Assembly: GCF_002355635.1 (NCBI RefSeq)
Contig: NZ_AP017559.1
Location: 1-64,000 of the forward strand
Length of the DNA: 64,000 bases
Direction of reading: 5' to 3'
Origin: Halopenitus persicus
Lineage (GTDB): Archaea > Halobacteriota > Halobacteria > Halobacteriales > Haloferacaceae
Below are positions 25,945 through 34,235 of the stretch, one piece after another (the first letter of the stretch is position 1; each line of letters starts with the position of its first letter). Under the pieces are notes generated by a model. It saw only the letters and a list, made by a program, of their open reading frames with translations. It made no database searches and was not told the DNA's origin. A program made the translations under genes and the position numbers.

Positions 25945-25967
25945 TTTATCGGACCGGCTTACAGGGT

Positions 25968-26855
25968 TTAGTCTTCCGCAGCCTCTGTCTCGAGGACATC
26001 GAGAAGCAGGTCGACGTAGTGTAGGATCTGTATGGCACGCTGTTGGTCGATCGATTCTTCGTCCCGGTGACTGGGCGGATTACGTAAAGCACCGAATCCT
26101 CCCACATAGAGGTACATCCAACCAAGCTTCTCTGCTTCCACGTCGGCAAAAGTCAGAGGACCATCGTCAACGTGGAAGGCGTCTTGAGCCAGACTTACTC
26201 CGGTGTCATCCTGAGAAAACCCGCCTTCCTCCCTGATCCGCTCTTCTATGACTCGGAACGCAGTCCTAACGGAACTCTGGTAGTGCCCGTCGACGTATTC
26301 AGGAACTGCGTCACTCCGTAGGTCTGGGTGCTCCAGGTGGAGAATCGGTTCCTCATCCGTATCCTGAAACAGTTCATCGACCATGTCGAGAAACGCCATC
26401 GCGTTTCGCCGATCCTGATGTGTGTAGTCCACGGTCTTTCTGTAGTGGCGTATCTCCCCTCGATGGCCGTTTGCATCCAGCTCAAGCCAATAGTCATCTA
26501 CTGTGAACCTGGCCTCCTCAATACCCTCTATATGCCTTCCAAGCCTGCTGTTGAACCCTGTTCCAGAATCCAGTGGAACAGTTATCGACCGTGTCTGATC
26601 ATCCTGCTCGCGGATGTAACGCTTCAGCAGACCAGCTACGTCCTGAAGATCAGACCAGTCCGAGAAAACAAAGGTGCCTCCAAAAGATTGGGTCGGCGTG
26701 CTGTCTCCTGGATGATGTTCATAGGTGCTGATGTCGAAAACCTTCTCGTCACTGTCTAGATTCAGGATGGTCTCGATCCGGAAGACAGGTTCTTCGTCTT
26801 CTACGGCTTGCTCCGAAGGGAACTGTTCAGAGGTAAACTCCCGTGAGATACGCAT
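25968..26855 (-). CDS. TIGR02391 (Ymh) domain protein, last gene of the Argonaute operon
   Basis: 295 aa from MRISREFTSEQ (26855). The N-terminal half is not recognised. The C-terminal half carries the Ymh/TIGR02391 pattern: HPDLRSDAVPEYVDGHYQSS, AFRVIEERIRE, a GVSLAQDAF segment and GGFGALRNPPSHRDE. This domain is found in phage-defence and HEPN-like abortive proteins; RNPxSH may be a HEPN-like RNase motif (RxxxxH). It follows the 247-aa gene after 72 bases, same strand, so it is probably co-transcribed with the Argonaute. Confidence 0.75.
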   Translation of the reverse strand: MRISREFTSEQFPSEQAVEDEEPVFRIETILNLDSDEKVFDISTYEHHPGDSTPTQSFGGTFVFSDWSDLQDVAGLLKRYIREQDDQTRSITVPLDSGTGFNSRLGRHIEGIEEARFTVDDYWLELDANGHRGEIRHYRKTVDYTHQDRRNAMAFLDMVDELFQDTDEEPILHLEHPDLRSDAVPEYVDGHYQSSVRTAFRVIEERIREEGGFSQDDTGVSLAQDAFHVDDGPLTFADVEAEKLGWMYLYVGGFGALRNPPSHRDEESIDQQRAIQILHYVDLLLDVLETEAAED

Positions 26856-26927
26856 CGTTGGTCGAATGGTGAAACGAGAGTGTAATAGGCGTTCCCTCGA
26901 TAGCCGGGGTCGACAGTTCTTTCCCAA

Positions 26928-27671
26928 TTACGGGAGATTGAGCGAAGGAAGATCTAAGAGACAAACCGAATCGTACCGGTCGGATTTCCGAAGCTCCGTG
27001 AACTCAGACCGGATCACTGCTTCCAGGTCACCCTTCTTGTCATCCCGTATTTCCATGATCAATCCGTTTCCACTGTTGTCCTTCGGCAGCGCACCTACGT
27101 TCAGCGAACTGCCGACAATTGGGTCGTCACCCTGCCTTTTCTGCAGGACTCGGGCACCACGATCCAGCACGAAACCGGTCTGGTCAAACTGAGCTGATGT
27201 GAACCAGGTAATCGGGATCTTGTTGTTCCCCCGGATGTACGAATCATTATTCACTCGAAGCCGATACTCCATCTTATCAGGTAGAAGCATATATACCGGA
27301 CTGCTCAATGGCTTCAAGATTTTTTTCATCAAGTCCTTCGAGAACTCTGAGCCATCCACCTGCTTCTTCATATCTGCCTGGGCTTCCAACCAGTTCAACA
27401 GTTTGTCTTGCTCGAAGGAAGTGATATCGTCGATATCCTTCTTCACCTGGTCAGCTGCGATGCCCCGATTGAACTGTTTCATCTTCAATTTAGGAGTTAC
27501 GCGGCGCTTCTCAACCGGGATATTCGCTGAACCGTAATCGTCGACATACGTGGCTTCTCCAAGAAGCGTTTTCTCGCCGTAATACTTCATAACACCATCG
27601 ACGAAATTCTGGACGTTATCCTGCGTCAACTGCATACCTGCGCTGAGACAGGTAACCGTGTAAAGGTTCAT
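26928..27671 (-). CDS. Unknown protein coupled to the short Argonaute
   Basis: 247 aa. No family recognised. It begins MNLYTVTCLSAGMQL, has a lysine-rich middle (KLKMKQFNRGIAADQVKKD) and a conserved-looking C-terminal half (SPVYMLLPDKMEYRLRVNN, PITWFTSAQFDQTGFVLD). The predicted mixture of strands in the second half suggests a globular domain. It starts 21 bases after the pAgo stop, so it is part of the operon and a candidate third component or regulator. Confidence 0.75.
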   Translation of the reverse strand: MNLYTVTCLSAGMQLTQDNVQNFVDGVMKYYGEKTLLGEATYVDDYGSANIPVEKRRVTPKLKMKQFNRGIAADQVKKDIDDITSFEQDKLLNWLEAQADMKKQVDGSEFSKDLMKKILKPLSSPVYMLLPDKMEYRLRVNNDSYIRGNNKIPITWFTSAQFDQTGFVLDRGARVLQKRQGDDPIVGSSLNVGALPKDNSGNGLIMEIRDDKKGDLEAVIRSEFTELRKSDRYDSVCLLDLPSLNLP

Positions 27672-27692
27672 ACTGAAGAGGTAGTCCTCTTC

Positions 27693-29123
27693 TCACATGT
27701 AATAGTAGTACTGCGGTTTGACCGTTATCCCTCGCTTGTCCGCTTCCGCCAAGATAGCGCCGACAGCCTGCGCCACACGGATCGTGACCGGCTTCTTTTT
27801 CGCAAAGTCGGACGTATTCCAGTCCAGTTTCGTGAACGAGAGAATCTCCTCACAGATCTCCTCGTACGAACTGTGGCACACCTCCGGATCCAGCTCAACC
27901 GTGATCGGAGCTGGGATACGCGGGCCTGGATACGTCTGAATCGCCGGAGTGTAGCCCTGAGTGTACAGGAAGTGCTTATTCTCACCTTTCGGGGTGACAA
28001 CAGTCCCACGCAGCGGCGGGTAGTTCCCTGAACTGTAGAGCCTGACAGGATCTCCATCACGCACCGTAACGAAATCCAGCTTATCGATGTCTCCAGCGCC
28101 ACGTTTGAATCCTTCTCGTTCACCTGGCAGGAACCGAGAAGTCTTATGAAGCACGAACCGACTGGGTTCAGCTCCCCGACGCTTCCTCTTGTACTGGTCA
28201 AGGATCTGCCCAACTATCTCCTCCGCACTATCCTCTGTCAAGTGATTGTTCCCTGTCGACTCGTCTCTGACCGCTTGACCGCCGCGAAGCACGAAACTCT
28301 CCCCCGTCCCGAGGAACACCTGTGCAAGTGAAGCCCGAGTCTGATTCTGATTACCGTGGCGGACACGGTAGAACGAGATACCAGCGTAGCAGGTGTCGTT
28401 CTCCAAGTGGCCCAGTTTCCAGGGATGGCCTTCACGAGATTTGTAGAGCATCGCCACAGCGAGATTCCACGCCACCTCCGCCTTCTCCTGGCCTTCGTCT
28501 GCGTCGAACCGGAGCGAGCTCGGACGAATCAGTTGGGTGGGAACGTCGTACTCGAGGCCGAACGTCTTTATTCGGTCATGGAAATCAGTGTCCCCGGCCT
28601 TCATCTTCGGTTTGCTCTTGTCTGGGGGGGTGCAGGCTTCCTCGATCTCCTCCGGCAGAGAAATGACGATGACGTTCGGCGGCGGATCGTCCCCTGCAAG
28701 ATCTTTGATATAGATCTCCATCAGGTCCAGCAGTGTCTCCACGCTTTTGTCGGTGGTTGGCTCGTCAGTAACGAGTTCAACGTCGCTCGGCGGCATCTCC
28801 CACGTCCACCTATCCAGCATCGTGAAGCTGGCACGGAAAGCAGAGTCAGTGCCGAGAGCCGGGAACGGAGGCTTGTGCCTCTGAGGTTCTTCCTCGTCTC
28901 GGGGAATCACCGTCTCCATCTCCGTGAACAGCCGTTTCACCGCACTGATGGAGTGGCTGGTTCCGATGAACCCGACGTAGATATCGTTGTGGCTGCTTTC
29001 CTCTCCAGGTGTCCAAGGCCCGTGCTTCAGAAGACCGGCACGCGGATCCTTTGCTTCACCGTCCCCGAATTTTAGGGACGGCTCGCCCAGCCACCGTGCA
29101 TCGAAATCAGTCACCGTGATCAC
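27693..29123 (-). CDS. Short prokaryotic Argonaute (MID-PIWI), catalytically inactive
   Basis: 476 aa, the length of short pAgos (no N or PAZ domain). MID-like part: DIYVGFIGTSHSI, PPFPALGTDSAF, VIVISLPEEI, FHDRIKTFGLEYDVPTQLI. PIWI part: AWNLAVAMLYKSREGHPWKL, CYAGISFYR, FVLHKTSRFLPGE, YPPLRGTVV, YTQGYTPAIQTYPG and TKLDWNTSDF near the end. The first catalytic aspartate of active PIWI enzymes is replaced (GISF), so it should bind guide and target without cutting. Its start overlaps the nuclease-APAZ stop by 17 bases, showing translational coupling with its effector. Confidence 0.93.
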   Translation of the reverse strand: MITVTDFDARWLGEPSLKFGDGEAKDPRAGLLKHGPWTPGEESSHNDIYVGFIGTSHSISAVKRLFTEMETVIPRDEEEPQRHKPPFPALGTDSAFRASFTMLDRWTWEMPPSDVELVTDEPTTDKSVETLLDLMEIYIKDLAGDDPPPNVIVISLPEEIEEACTPPDKSKPKMKAGDTDFHDRIKTFGLEYDVPTQLIRPSSLRFDADEGQEKAEVAWNLAVAMLYKSREGHPWKLGHLENDTCYAGISFYRVRHGNQNQTRASLAQVFLGTGESFVLRGGQAVRDESTGNNHLTEDSAEEIVGQILDQYKRKRRGAEPSRFVLHKTSRFLPGEREGFKRGAGDIDKLDFVTVRDGDPVRLYSSGNYPPLRGTVVTPKGENKHFLYTQGYTPAIQTYPGPRIPAPITVELDPEVCHSSYEEICEEILSFTKLDWNTSDFAKKKPVTIRVAQAVGAILAEADKRGITVKPQYYYYM

Positions 29124-30525
29124 CCAGCTTCTGCTGCACCGAATCCGTGTCCCTGGTATCGATCTCCTCCCGCGTTCCGGCCGGACGCTTCCCGATCGAT
29201 ATCTCAGTGATACGCCGGAACCCGATTATCTGGCCGCTGGTATCCCTCGCTCGGTTGTGGATACTCAGGATCTTCCGCCAGTGATTGTACCTGCTGTAGG
29301 TCTGACTGTTGTTGTACCGGTGCTGAGCGAAGTTATCGTGGAGACTGCCCTTTCTATCGCCTCGGATCAAGGTCATGTGGTCGCCGTTCTCCGTGAAGTG
29401 ATCCTTGATTAGGACGAAGAGGAAGTAGTCGTCGTTCAAACGCCGGACGTTCAGCTGGGCTGTCCGGTGACGGACGAACTTGGAGGATGCGTCACTGAAT
29501 ACCCGGGAAACCTGCTGCCCCTGCACTTTTTCGACCTCCTTTTCCAGCGCCCCGTGCTCGAACATCAGGTAGTAGTCGCCCCGGTACTTGAACGCGACAC
29601 AGCCGTCCAGGTCGTGCTTCTCCACGTTCTGACGACAGATTTCCCGTGTTAAGAGGGACGACGCCAGGTCCGTGTTCTCCTCGTCTGTGGCCCAGTCGTC
29701 GAAAGACTCAGCGGAAACCGTGTCTATCTCCACGACCGACTCCACGTAATCCGGGAAATCCTCAGGAGGCAGCAAGCTGAAAACCTTGTTCGACCGGAAC
29801 CTGACCGCCTCCGTATCATCGATCAGGTTCGTAACTCCCTCGAAGAAGTTCGGTACCTCGACATCTCCGATGTAGATGTTCTCTGGTGGACTGTTGATCT
29901 CCGCGAAGTTCGGTCTCAGCTCTTCCCGCTTGTTGATCGGCTCTCTTTTCTCGGTGAAGGTGTCGTGCTCGTACCGGTCACTGCGTTCCAACTCCTCCGT
30001 AGCCTGCTGGACCTTCGCAGGCGACATCTGATGGACTGTAGTGACCTCGGTAACGAAATGGTCAAATTCCTCGTACGGGTAACTGTTGAACTTCTCCTTC
30101 TCAGCTTCGTCCAGCTCCGCGTCGTCCTTGACCCGGTGGTAGAAGTCCTTTACAGCCTCATCCTTCTGCTTAACCACCTTGAAAATCCGCTCCCACTTCT
30201 CCGGTGCCCGGAGATATCGGACGACGATATGCAAGTCAAACCGGTGCTCCGCAGAAAGCTCCTGGTACTCGATCATATACCGGGCAAACTCGGCCAAGAA
30301 GTCTGGATCAGTCCGGGTCAGCTTCGTATCCTTCGTCTCAATCCAGAGATCCTGGTTCCCGTGTTCGTGAGCCCTCCTGACAATCAGGTCAGAGGTGATG
30401 CTGTCGTCCTTGGAGTCCGCGACAACATCGTATTCACGGGCCTCCCAGTACCTGCGGACAAGATCCTTGTAGAGTTCTCCGTGATGGTGGCTTGCCTCAC
30501 GCCCACCCTCATGGTTGCGAAACAT
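29107..30525 (-). CDS. PD-(D/E)XK nuclease-APAZ effector of the short Argonaute
   Basis: 472 aa. N-terminal nuclease fold: LYKDLVRRYWEAREYDV, then SDLIVRR and LWIETKDTKL, giving the D...ExK triad. The C-terminal APAZ domain, which pairs with short pAgo in place of N-PAZ, is recognised by KFVRHRTAQLNVRRL, DYFLFVLIKDHFTENGDH, and SQTYSRYNHWRKILSI. The layout is that of SPARDA-type systems (nuclease-APAZ plus short pAgo), in which guide-directed sensing of invader DNA unleashes DNA degradation. The exact nuclease subfamily (DREN, Mrr-like or other) is uncertain. Confidence 0.88.
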   Translation of the reverse strand: MFRNHEGGREASHHHGELYKDLVRRYWEAREYDVVADSKDDSITSDLIVRRAHEHGNQDLWIETKDTKLTRTDPDFLAEFARYMIEYQELSAEHRFDLHIVVRYLRAPEKWERIFKVVKQKDEAVKDFYHRVKDDAELDEAEKEKFNSYPYEEFDHFVTEVTTVHQMSPAKVQQATEELERSDRYEHDTFTEKREPINKREELRPNFAEINSPPENIYIGDVEVPNFFEGVTNLIDDTEAVRFRSNKVFSLLPPEDFPDYVESVVEIDTVSAESFDDWATDEENTDLASSLLTREICRQNVEKHDLDGCVAFKYRGDYYLMFEHGALEKEVEKVQGQQVSRVFSDASSKFVRHRTAQLNVRRLNDDYFLFVLIKDHFTENGDHMTLIRGDRKGSLHDNFAQHRYNNSQTYSRYNHWRKILSIHNRARDTSGQIIGFRRITEISIGKRPAGTREEIDTRDTDSVQQKLGDHGD

Positions 30526-30573
30526 TACTGAAGTTGACCAAATAACGGCGTCGAAGTGATAAGTTCGTTTGGG

Positions 30574-30584
30574 TATTATAAAAG
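30574..30584. promoter_or_regulatory. Divergent TATA element of the Argonaute operon and the PIN unit
   Basis: TATTATAAAAG reads as a TATA box in both directions (TATAAAA forward, TTTTATAAT reverse). It is about 50 bases from the nuclease-APAZ start (30525) and about 55-65 bases from the start at 30639. Confidence 0.5.
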
Positions 30585-30638
30585 AAAGTCGTCTTGTGTC
30601 GCCAAACTACAAGTAAATTGCGCTCAGAGCGGCTACTA

Positions 30639-31517
30639 ATGACACAAGACAATCCCAGCAATATTGAACTGGGAGACGTCGCCGCCATCCTTTTCGATGA
30701 GTTCGGCAGGTCCTCAACAATGGACGCAAAGACCTTCCACAAAACCACCTACTTCATCGAGAAGAAGATCAACGAACGCGGAGAAGACTTCGACCTCCCC
30801 TACTTCTGGTACAAATTCGGAACGATGACTGCCACCCAGAACAGTCCCGTCACCATCCAACACGACGAGGAAGAGTCCGACGTCCTCTGCTCCAAGAGAA
30901 CAGAAGACCTGTCCCTGACCCCCCAGCAGGAAGAAGTCATCCGGGAATCCACCAAGGAAGTTCTCGAAGAACACGACGAAGTCGGGACAGAAGGACTCAC
31001 CGACCGCATGTATGAGGAGGACGCCCCATACGACGCCCAGAGAAAATATCGGAAACTGGACGACTTCGTCCAGTGGCAGCTCTATAAGAAGGACGAAAGC
31101 GAGACCAATTTTGAACGAGACGAAATCCACCGATACGTAAACGAGTTCATCGACGCCTTCCCAGAAGACGAATACCCACAGTACATCAACGACCTCTACC
31201 TCTGGTACGACCTTCTCAGCAACCGACTCAACGATCCAGAAACAACCCTCGAAGATATCGAAGAACTGGTCGACATCTTCTGGTCCATCTTCATCCTAGA
31301 ACTCGCCGTCGAAATCGACACCGGAACATCGAAGAAAGAAATCCAACGGGAACTGGGCATAGGAGACCTGGAAAACCGGAAGCAGTACTTCAGAAACGAG
31401 CTCCAACAGCAGGAGCGCGAACACCTATATATCGAGGACGAGAGCGAACACTTAGTCGAAGCAGCAGATGCAGTGATGGCATCTCAACTGGAGTTCACTG
31501 AGGTCAACGCAGACTAA
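30639..31517 (+). CDS. Panacea/SocA-like antitoxin-type protein
   Basis: 292 aa from MTQDNPSNIELG; the frame is open to 30594. The N-terminal segment KTFHKTTYFIEKKINERGE followed by LPYFWYKFGTMT resembles the Panacea/SocA pattern (kLhKllYf...w.YGp), which neutralises diverse toxins. The rest is helical and acidic. Three bases separate it from the PIN gene, fitting an antitoxin-toxin order. The family match is partial, so this is inference. Confidence 0.55.
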   Translation: MTQDNPSNIELGDVAAILFDEFGRSSTMDAKTFHKTTYFIEKKINERGEDFDLPYFWYKFGTMTATQNSPVTIQHDEEESDVLCSKRTEDLSLTPQQEEVIRESTKEVLEEHDEVGTEGLTDRMYEEDAPYDAQRKYRKLDDFVQWQLYKKDESETNFERDEIHRYVNEFIDAFPEDEYPQYINDLYLWYDLLSNRLNDPETTLEDIEELVDIFWSIFILELAVEIDTGTSKKEIQRELGIGDLENRKQYFRNELQQQEREHLYIEDESEHLVEAADAVMASQLEFTEVNAD

Positions 31518-31520
31518 GGA

Positions 31521-32300
31521 ATGGCGAGCTACTACGTCGACACGAACGTTCTTGTAGGATACACCTTCCTACACAACCGGTGGCAAGACCACACCCGACG
31601 CCTTATGGCGGCAGAAAACACTCTGTACGCCGGCGATACAGTCCTCTACGAATACTGCATCAACGTCGGGCACGGACCAAGAGACGGAGAATCCCTCGAC
31701 TGGTCAAAAGAAGACGGCGTAGTCGGCAAAGAAAAGCGGAAGCTCCGGAAACGGAAACGCTTCACCTATCTCGAGCTCAAGACCGAAGACGAGGAAGAAC
31801 TTGATCCTGACACTGTTTCCGAAGTCTTCATCGAGAAATTCGATGTCGAGGACCAGATTAAGCGCAAGGTCGAGAACTACTTCGAGAGAGAACTTGACCA
31901 AGACTGCACTCTGGATGACGTCGAGGACGCCCTCAACCATCTCATTAACAGGATCAACAGCACTGCGATAGACCGGAAAGACGAAATCCAGAAACGGATC
32001 AAGATCCGTCCCCGCCGTGACAGCAAGGATTACTCAACGCCCTGCTCCCAGATGAGCAGGATCATCGACGGCGACGAAGACGAATACTGTCCCGACGCCG
32101 AGGTACTCGTCGACGCGATGGATCTGAAAGACCGATTCCTAATCGACACCGTCGTCACCAGCGACAAGGGAGACATGATCTACAACAAGGATAAGCTGGA
32201 GCCGATAACCCGGTTGAGCCTCGTCTACCTGAAGAACAAGTTCGCCAACGAAGACCCGGAGATAGACGAAGAAATCCCTATAGACCAAGACTCCGACTGA
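31521..32300 (+). CDS. PIN-domain nuclease
   Basis: 259 aa. PIN residues: YYVDTNVLVG (first aspartate), LYEYCINVG (glutamate), then CPDAEVLVDAMDLKDRFLID and TVVTSDKGDM (later aspartates). A long lysine-rich helical insert (about 65-170, for example KEKRKLRKRKRF) separates them. Such lysine content is unusual for a haloarchaeal protein. It probably acts as an RNase toxin held by the upstream gene. Confidence 0.8.
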   Translation: MASYYVDTNVLVGYTFLHNRWQDHTRRLMAAENTLYAGDTVLYEYCINVGHGPRDGESLDWSKEDGVVGKEKRKLRKRKRFTYLELKTEDEEELDPDTVSEVFIEKFDVEDQIKRKVENYFERELDQDCTLDDVEDALNHLINRINSTAIDRKDEIQKRIKIRPRRDSKDYSTPCSQMSRIIDGDEDEYCPDAEVLVDAMDLKDRFLIDTVVTSDKGDMIYNKDKLEPITRLSLVYLKNKFANEDPEIDEEIPIDQDSD

Positions 32301-32315
32301 CTCCTCAACCCACCC

Positions 32316-32522
32316 ATGACAGACACGAAATACGCTCCAGGGCCCATCAAATGCCGAGAATGTGGTACCGAACTCGAAACGATCGAGAAGAGTCACCTCC
32401 AGAGCCAGAACTGCACCGGCGAAGTAGACGACGTTGAGGAGTATCGGTCGAAGTACCCGGCCGCCCCAACCCGGACCACCGAGATGCGTGACAAGATCGT
32501 TGACGGTCTCAAAGACAATTAA
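32316..32522 (+). CDS. Ros/MucR-like C2HC zinc-finger protein
   Basis: 68 aa. CRECGTELETIEKSHLQS, then C and EYRSKYPAAPT, the C2H(C)-plus-EYR pattern of Ros/MucR-like fingers often seen in phage and plasmid regulators. Third gene of the unit, 15 bases after the PIN gene; a likely DNA-binding regulator. Confidence 0.75.
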   Translation: MTDTKYAPGPIKCRECGTELETIEKSHLQSQNCTGEVDDVEEYRSKYPAAPTRTTEMRDKIVDGLKDN

Positions 32523-32911
32523 ATCTCTCTCGACCGGCGGAAAACACTTGCCGTGCCACTCTTAAACACACAACATACCCGTAGAGCTCTACCTCGCCGG
32601 GAAGGCTATCGAAGGCGCAGCAAAAGGAGTAGCCGGCACACTAGTACAACACAAACTCCAGAACACCGCTAACTAGAAATCCTCTGCCGTGAATCTTGAG
32701 AACTGCATCAGGGAACCGGATGGACAACGGTACTGCGCTGTAAACGACGGATACCAACACCAAGTAAACCGTACAGGCGTACACGAGCCAGATCCTCTTC
32801 AGCGACAGCCTGAGATGCCACCGACTGACTTCACGGAACCCGTTTCAAAGCCCTGGGAGCAAGATCTCCAGCCGGAACCAATCGAATTTGAGAGCTTCTC
32901 CGGTGAGAGAA
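32523..32911. other. Intergenic with weak ORFs only
   Basis: A frame near 32580-32680 reads VELYLAGKAIEGAAKG and ends at TAG but has no start codon. A GTG-initiated 91-codon frame at 32689 has no protein-like pattern. No gene can be supported. Confidence 0.35.
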
Positions 32912-33253
32912 CTACCCTCGAAGACCAAATATGCTTCCAGCCTTCCGGAAATCTGTCTTTATAGACTCTCCAGTGAATGTCACAACCTCGGCCAAGTCCC
33001 TCCCGTTCTCCCAGGTATTGTCCACCCAGGTTCGTTCCTGAAGACGCCGCGTCCTGCGCTGCTTCTCCAGAATCACCTCCTGCTTCCCGTCCATCCTCTC
33101 GCTTCTCTTCTCTATCATCGACGACAGCTCCGACGTCGTCAACGTCAAATTGTTAACCGTGCCCCGGACTGTACTCAGTTCGTTTTCGACATCTTCAAGC
33201 GATAACCCCACTCCGCCGACCTCTCTCTTGGCCAATTGCCGAGTCGCCTCCAC
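32912..33253 (-). CDS. Coiled-coil protein, possibly 5' truncated
   Basis: 113 aa from a GTG at 33253. Strong heptad pattern: LEDVENELSTVRGTVNNL, then SSMIEKRSERMDGKQEVIL. The frame runs upstream (NQTLQEKTGDE) to a stop at about 33290, where the sequence character changes, so the N-terminus may have been lost at the edge of the island. Function unknown. Confidence 0.5.
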   Translation of the reverse strand: MEATRQLAKREVGGVGLSLEDVENELSTVRGTVNNLTLTTSELSSMIEKRSERMDGKQEVILEKQRRTRRLQERTWVDNTWENGRDLAEVVTFTGESIKTDFRKAGSIFGLRG

Positions 33254-33340
33254 CTCGTCGCCCGTCTTCTCCTGTAGAGTTTGATTCTACGAAAGGTTGG
33301 GGAGGGTCCACTCGGTTCTATTGGCAGAAACGAAAGTGCT

Positions 33341-33529
33341 CTATGTTTTCGACCCACACCGGTGTCGCTGGATTCGTTCTGGGAGCCCGACCTTCCCACA
33401 AACCGGACACTCCTGCAGCGGCGTCGGCGGTTCACGCTCCCATTCTTCCAACGCAGCTTTGAGGTGCTGTTGGACAGCGTCTAATTCTACACGGATCAAT
33501 GCCTGTAACCAGATGCGGGTGATTTCCAC
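33341..33529 (-). CDS. Small zinc-finger protein
   Basis: 62 aa from GTG (VEITRIWLQALIRVEL). A helix with DAVQQHLKAALEEWE is followed by a zinc knuckle ECPVCGKVGLPERI and H-x3-C (QRHRCG). The upstream open frame is arginine-rich and probably non-coding. Resembles small haloarchaeal C2HC proteins found near IS elements. Role unknown. Confidence 0.55.
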   Translation of the reverse strand: MEITRIWLQALIRVELDAVQQHLKAALEEWEREPPTPLQECPVCGKVGLPERIQRHRCGSKT

Positions 33530-33791
33530 GAAGGCGCTCACGCGCCGACACCGCGATGCCCTTACATCGCGGCTTTCCGACGACAACGACCGACAGAACC
33601 ATCTGCGCGCTCTCGGTCGCGCCTTCGCGAGCGCCCTACCGGGCGCGACCGAGAGCGCGCCTGTATGACGTGGCCTCAACCAGCTCCGCGCGCCGACCCG
33701 CCCGAAGCAAGCGGCCAGCGGAGTAAGCGTGGGGGGTGAGCAGCCAGGCCGCGCAACCCCTCGCGCTTACCCGCTGGCGTCGAGACCAGAT

Positions 33792-34148
33792 TCACTTTAG
33801 CCCGGCAGCCCGCCCGCGACTGCAGGCAGGCAGCCCGGAATGGTCGGTCGCGAGCTCTGCTTCGCCGGCCCAGACGAGATCGCCGTCTTCGTCGAAGCCG
33901 GCCACGTCCAGTATGGTTCCGTCGTCGGTTTCGTAGTACGGTTCCACGCGAACGACGCCATCCCGTTGGTGGAGCCACAGTTCCAGGAGCCGGACGCCCA
34001 CCTTGTGTGGCGGTTTCTCGCCGAGATCGCCCGCTCCTGGCCCCGCCTTCAATTCCTTCCCGAGGAGGTCTCGACCGTCGGGGAGAACGGTGTAGTACTT
34101 GCGTCCCGCCGCGGATTCCGCTTTCAGGAGGTCCTGCTCCGTGAGCCG
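33792..34148 (-). pseudogene. Fragment of a haloarchaeal winged-helix plasmid protein
   Basis: Continuous from RLTEQDLLKAES through GRKYYTVLPDGRDLLG, HKVGVRLLELWL, RVEPYYETDDGTILDV to DLVWAGEAELATDHS, where it ends in unrelated residues (LPACSRGRAAGLK). A stop lies directly upstream (TAG). The N-terminal helix-turn-helix and C-terminal domain of this common haloarchaeal family (about 250 aa) are missing, so both ends are cut. Confidence 0.7.
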
Positions 34149-34235
34149 CTATATTTGGAGGTCGTTGTATTCGCCCTTCGACGATTCTCAGTCCTTTGAC
34201 AGTGTGTCGTCGCCGAAACCGAATTGGAAAGATGG

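Noticed and set aside
32580-32680. Short frame VELYLAGKAIEGAAKG
   Set aside because: No start codon in frame after the preceding stop; could be a peptide remnant but cannot be supported.
32689-32964. 91-codon frame on the plus strand
   Set aside because: GTG start, no family-like pattern, and it overlaps the coiled-coil gene on the other strand.
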